NCBI GenBank assembly: GCA_903930085.1
Contig: CAIYXD010000033.1
Coordinates: forward strand, 1 to 5,764
DNA length: 5,764 nt
Source: an uncultured Flavobacteriia bacterium
Lineage (GTDB): Bacteria > Bacteroidota > Bacteroidia > Flavobacteriales_D > Crocinitomicaceae
Direction: 5' to 3'
The notes under the pieces were generated by a model. The model did not search any database. It saw only the letters and a program-made list of their open reading frames with translations, and was not told where the DNA came from. Of this stretch, positions 5,753 through 5,764 are shown in pieces (within the stretch, counting starts at the first letter, position 1; the number at the start of each line of letters is the position of its first letter). Position numbers and translations under genes: made by a program.

Positions 5753-5764
5753 AATGTATTTAAT

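Overview
The window is AT-rich and looks like a chromosomal segment of a Bacteroidota bacterium, most likely Flavobacteriales. The evidence is the short (about 465-residue) group IV arginine decarboxylase typical of that group, a TonB protein ending in a Bacteroidota-style C-terminal domain, the general lack of Shine-Dalgarno sequences, and -7 boxes matching TAnnTTTG, the Bacteroidota promoter element. I cannot name the genus. No rRNA, tRNA, CRISPR array, insertion sequence, integrase or phage gene was seen.

Layout: the left three quarters is read on the minus strand. At the left edge is the N-terminal 187 residues of a CrtI/CrtD-type carotenoid desaturase, cut off by the window. About 300 bases without a gene follow, then a small 123-residue protein of unknown function with its own good promoter candidate. 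Next come, in transcription order from the right, prfB (release factor 2), an ArsC/Spx-family reductase and a PLP-dependent arginine decarboxylase, spaced 35 and 63 bases apart and plausibly cotranscribed. From about 4240 to 4452 a divergent intergenic region separates prfB from plus-strand gcvH. A TonB-family energy transducer follows gcvH and ends at a very strong hairpin terminator (5678-5718). The last 45 bases hold a triple repeat of GGTTACTT.

How the genes work together: they do not form one pathway. They cover carotenoid synthesis, polyamine synthesis (arginine to agmatine), translation termination, a thioredoxin-fold reductase, glycine cleavage/lipoyl metabolism, and energy supply to outer-membrane transport. 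The window looks like ordinary housekeeping chromosome, and I do not see a convincing new biological system. The points most worth a second look are the loss of the programmed +1 frameshift site in prfB, with the CTT slip codon kept but the UGA replaced; an imperfect inverted repeat filling the spacer of the promoter of the unknown 123-residue gene; and the repeated elements after the tonB terminator.
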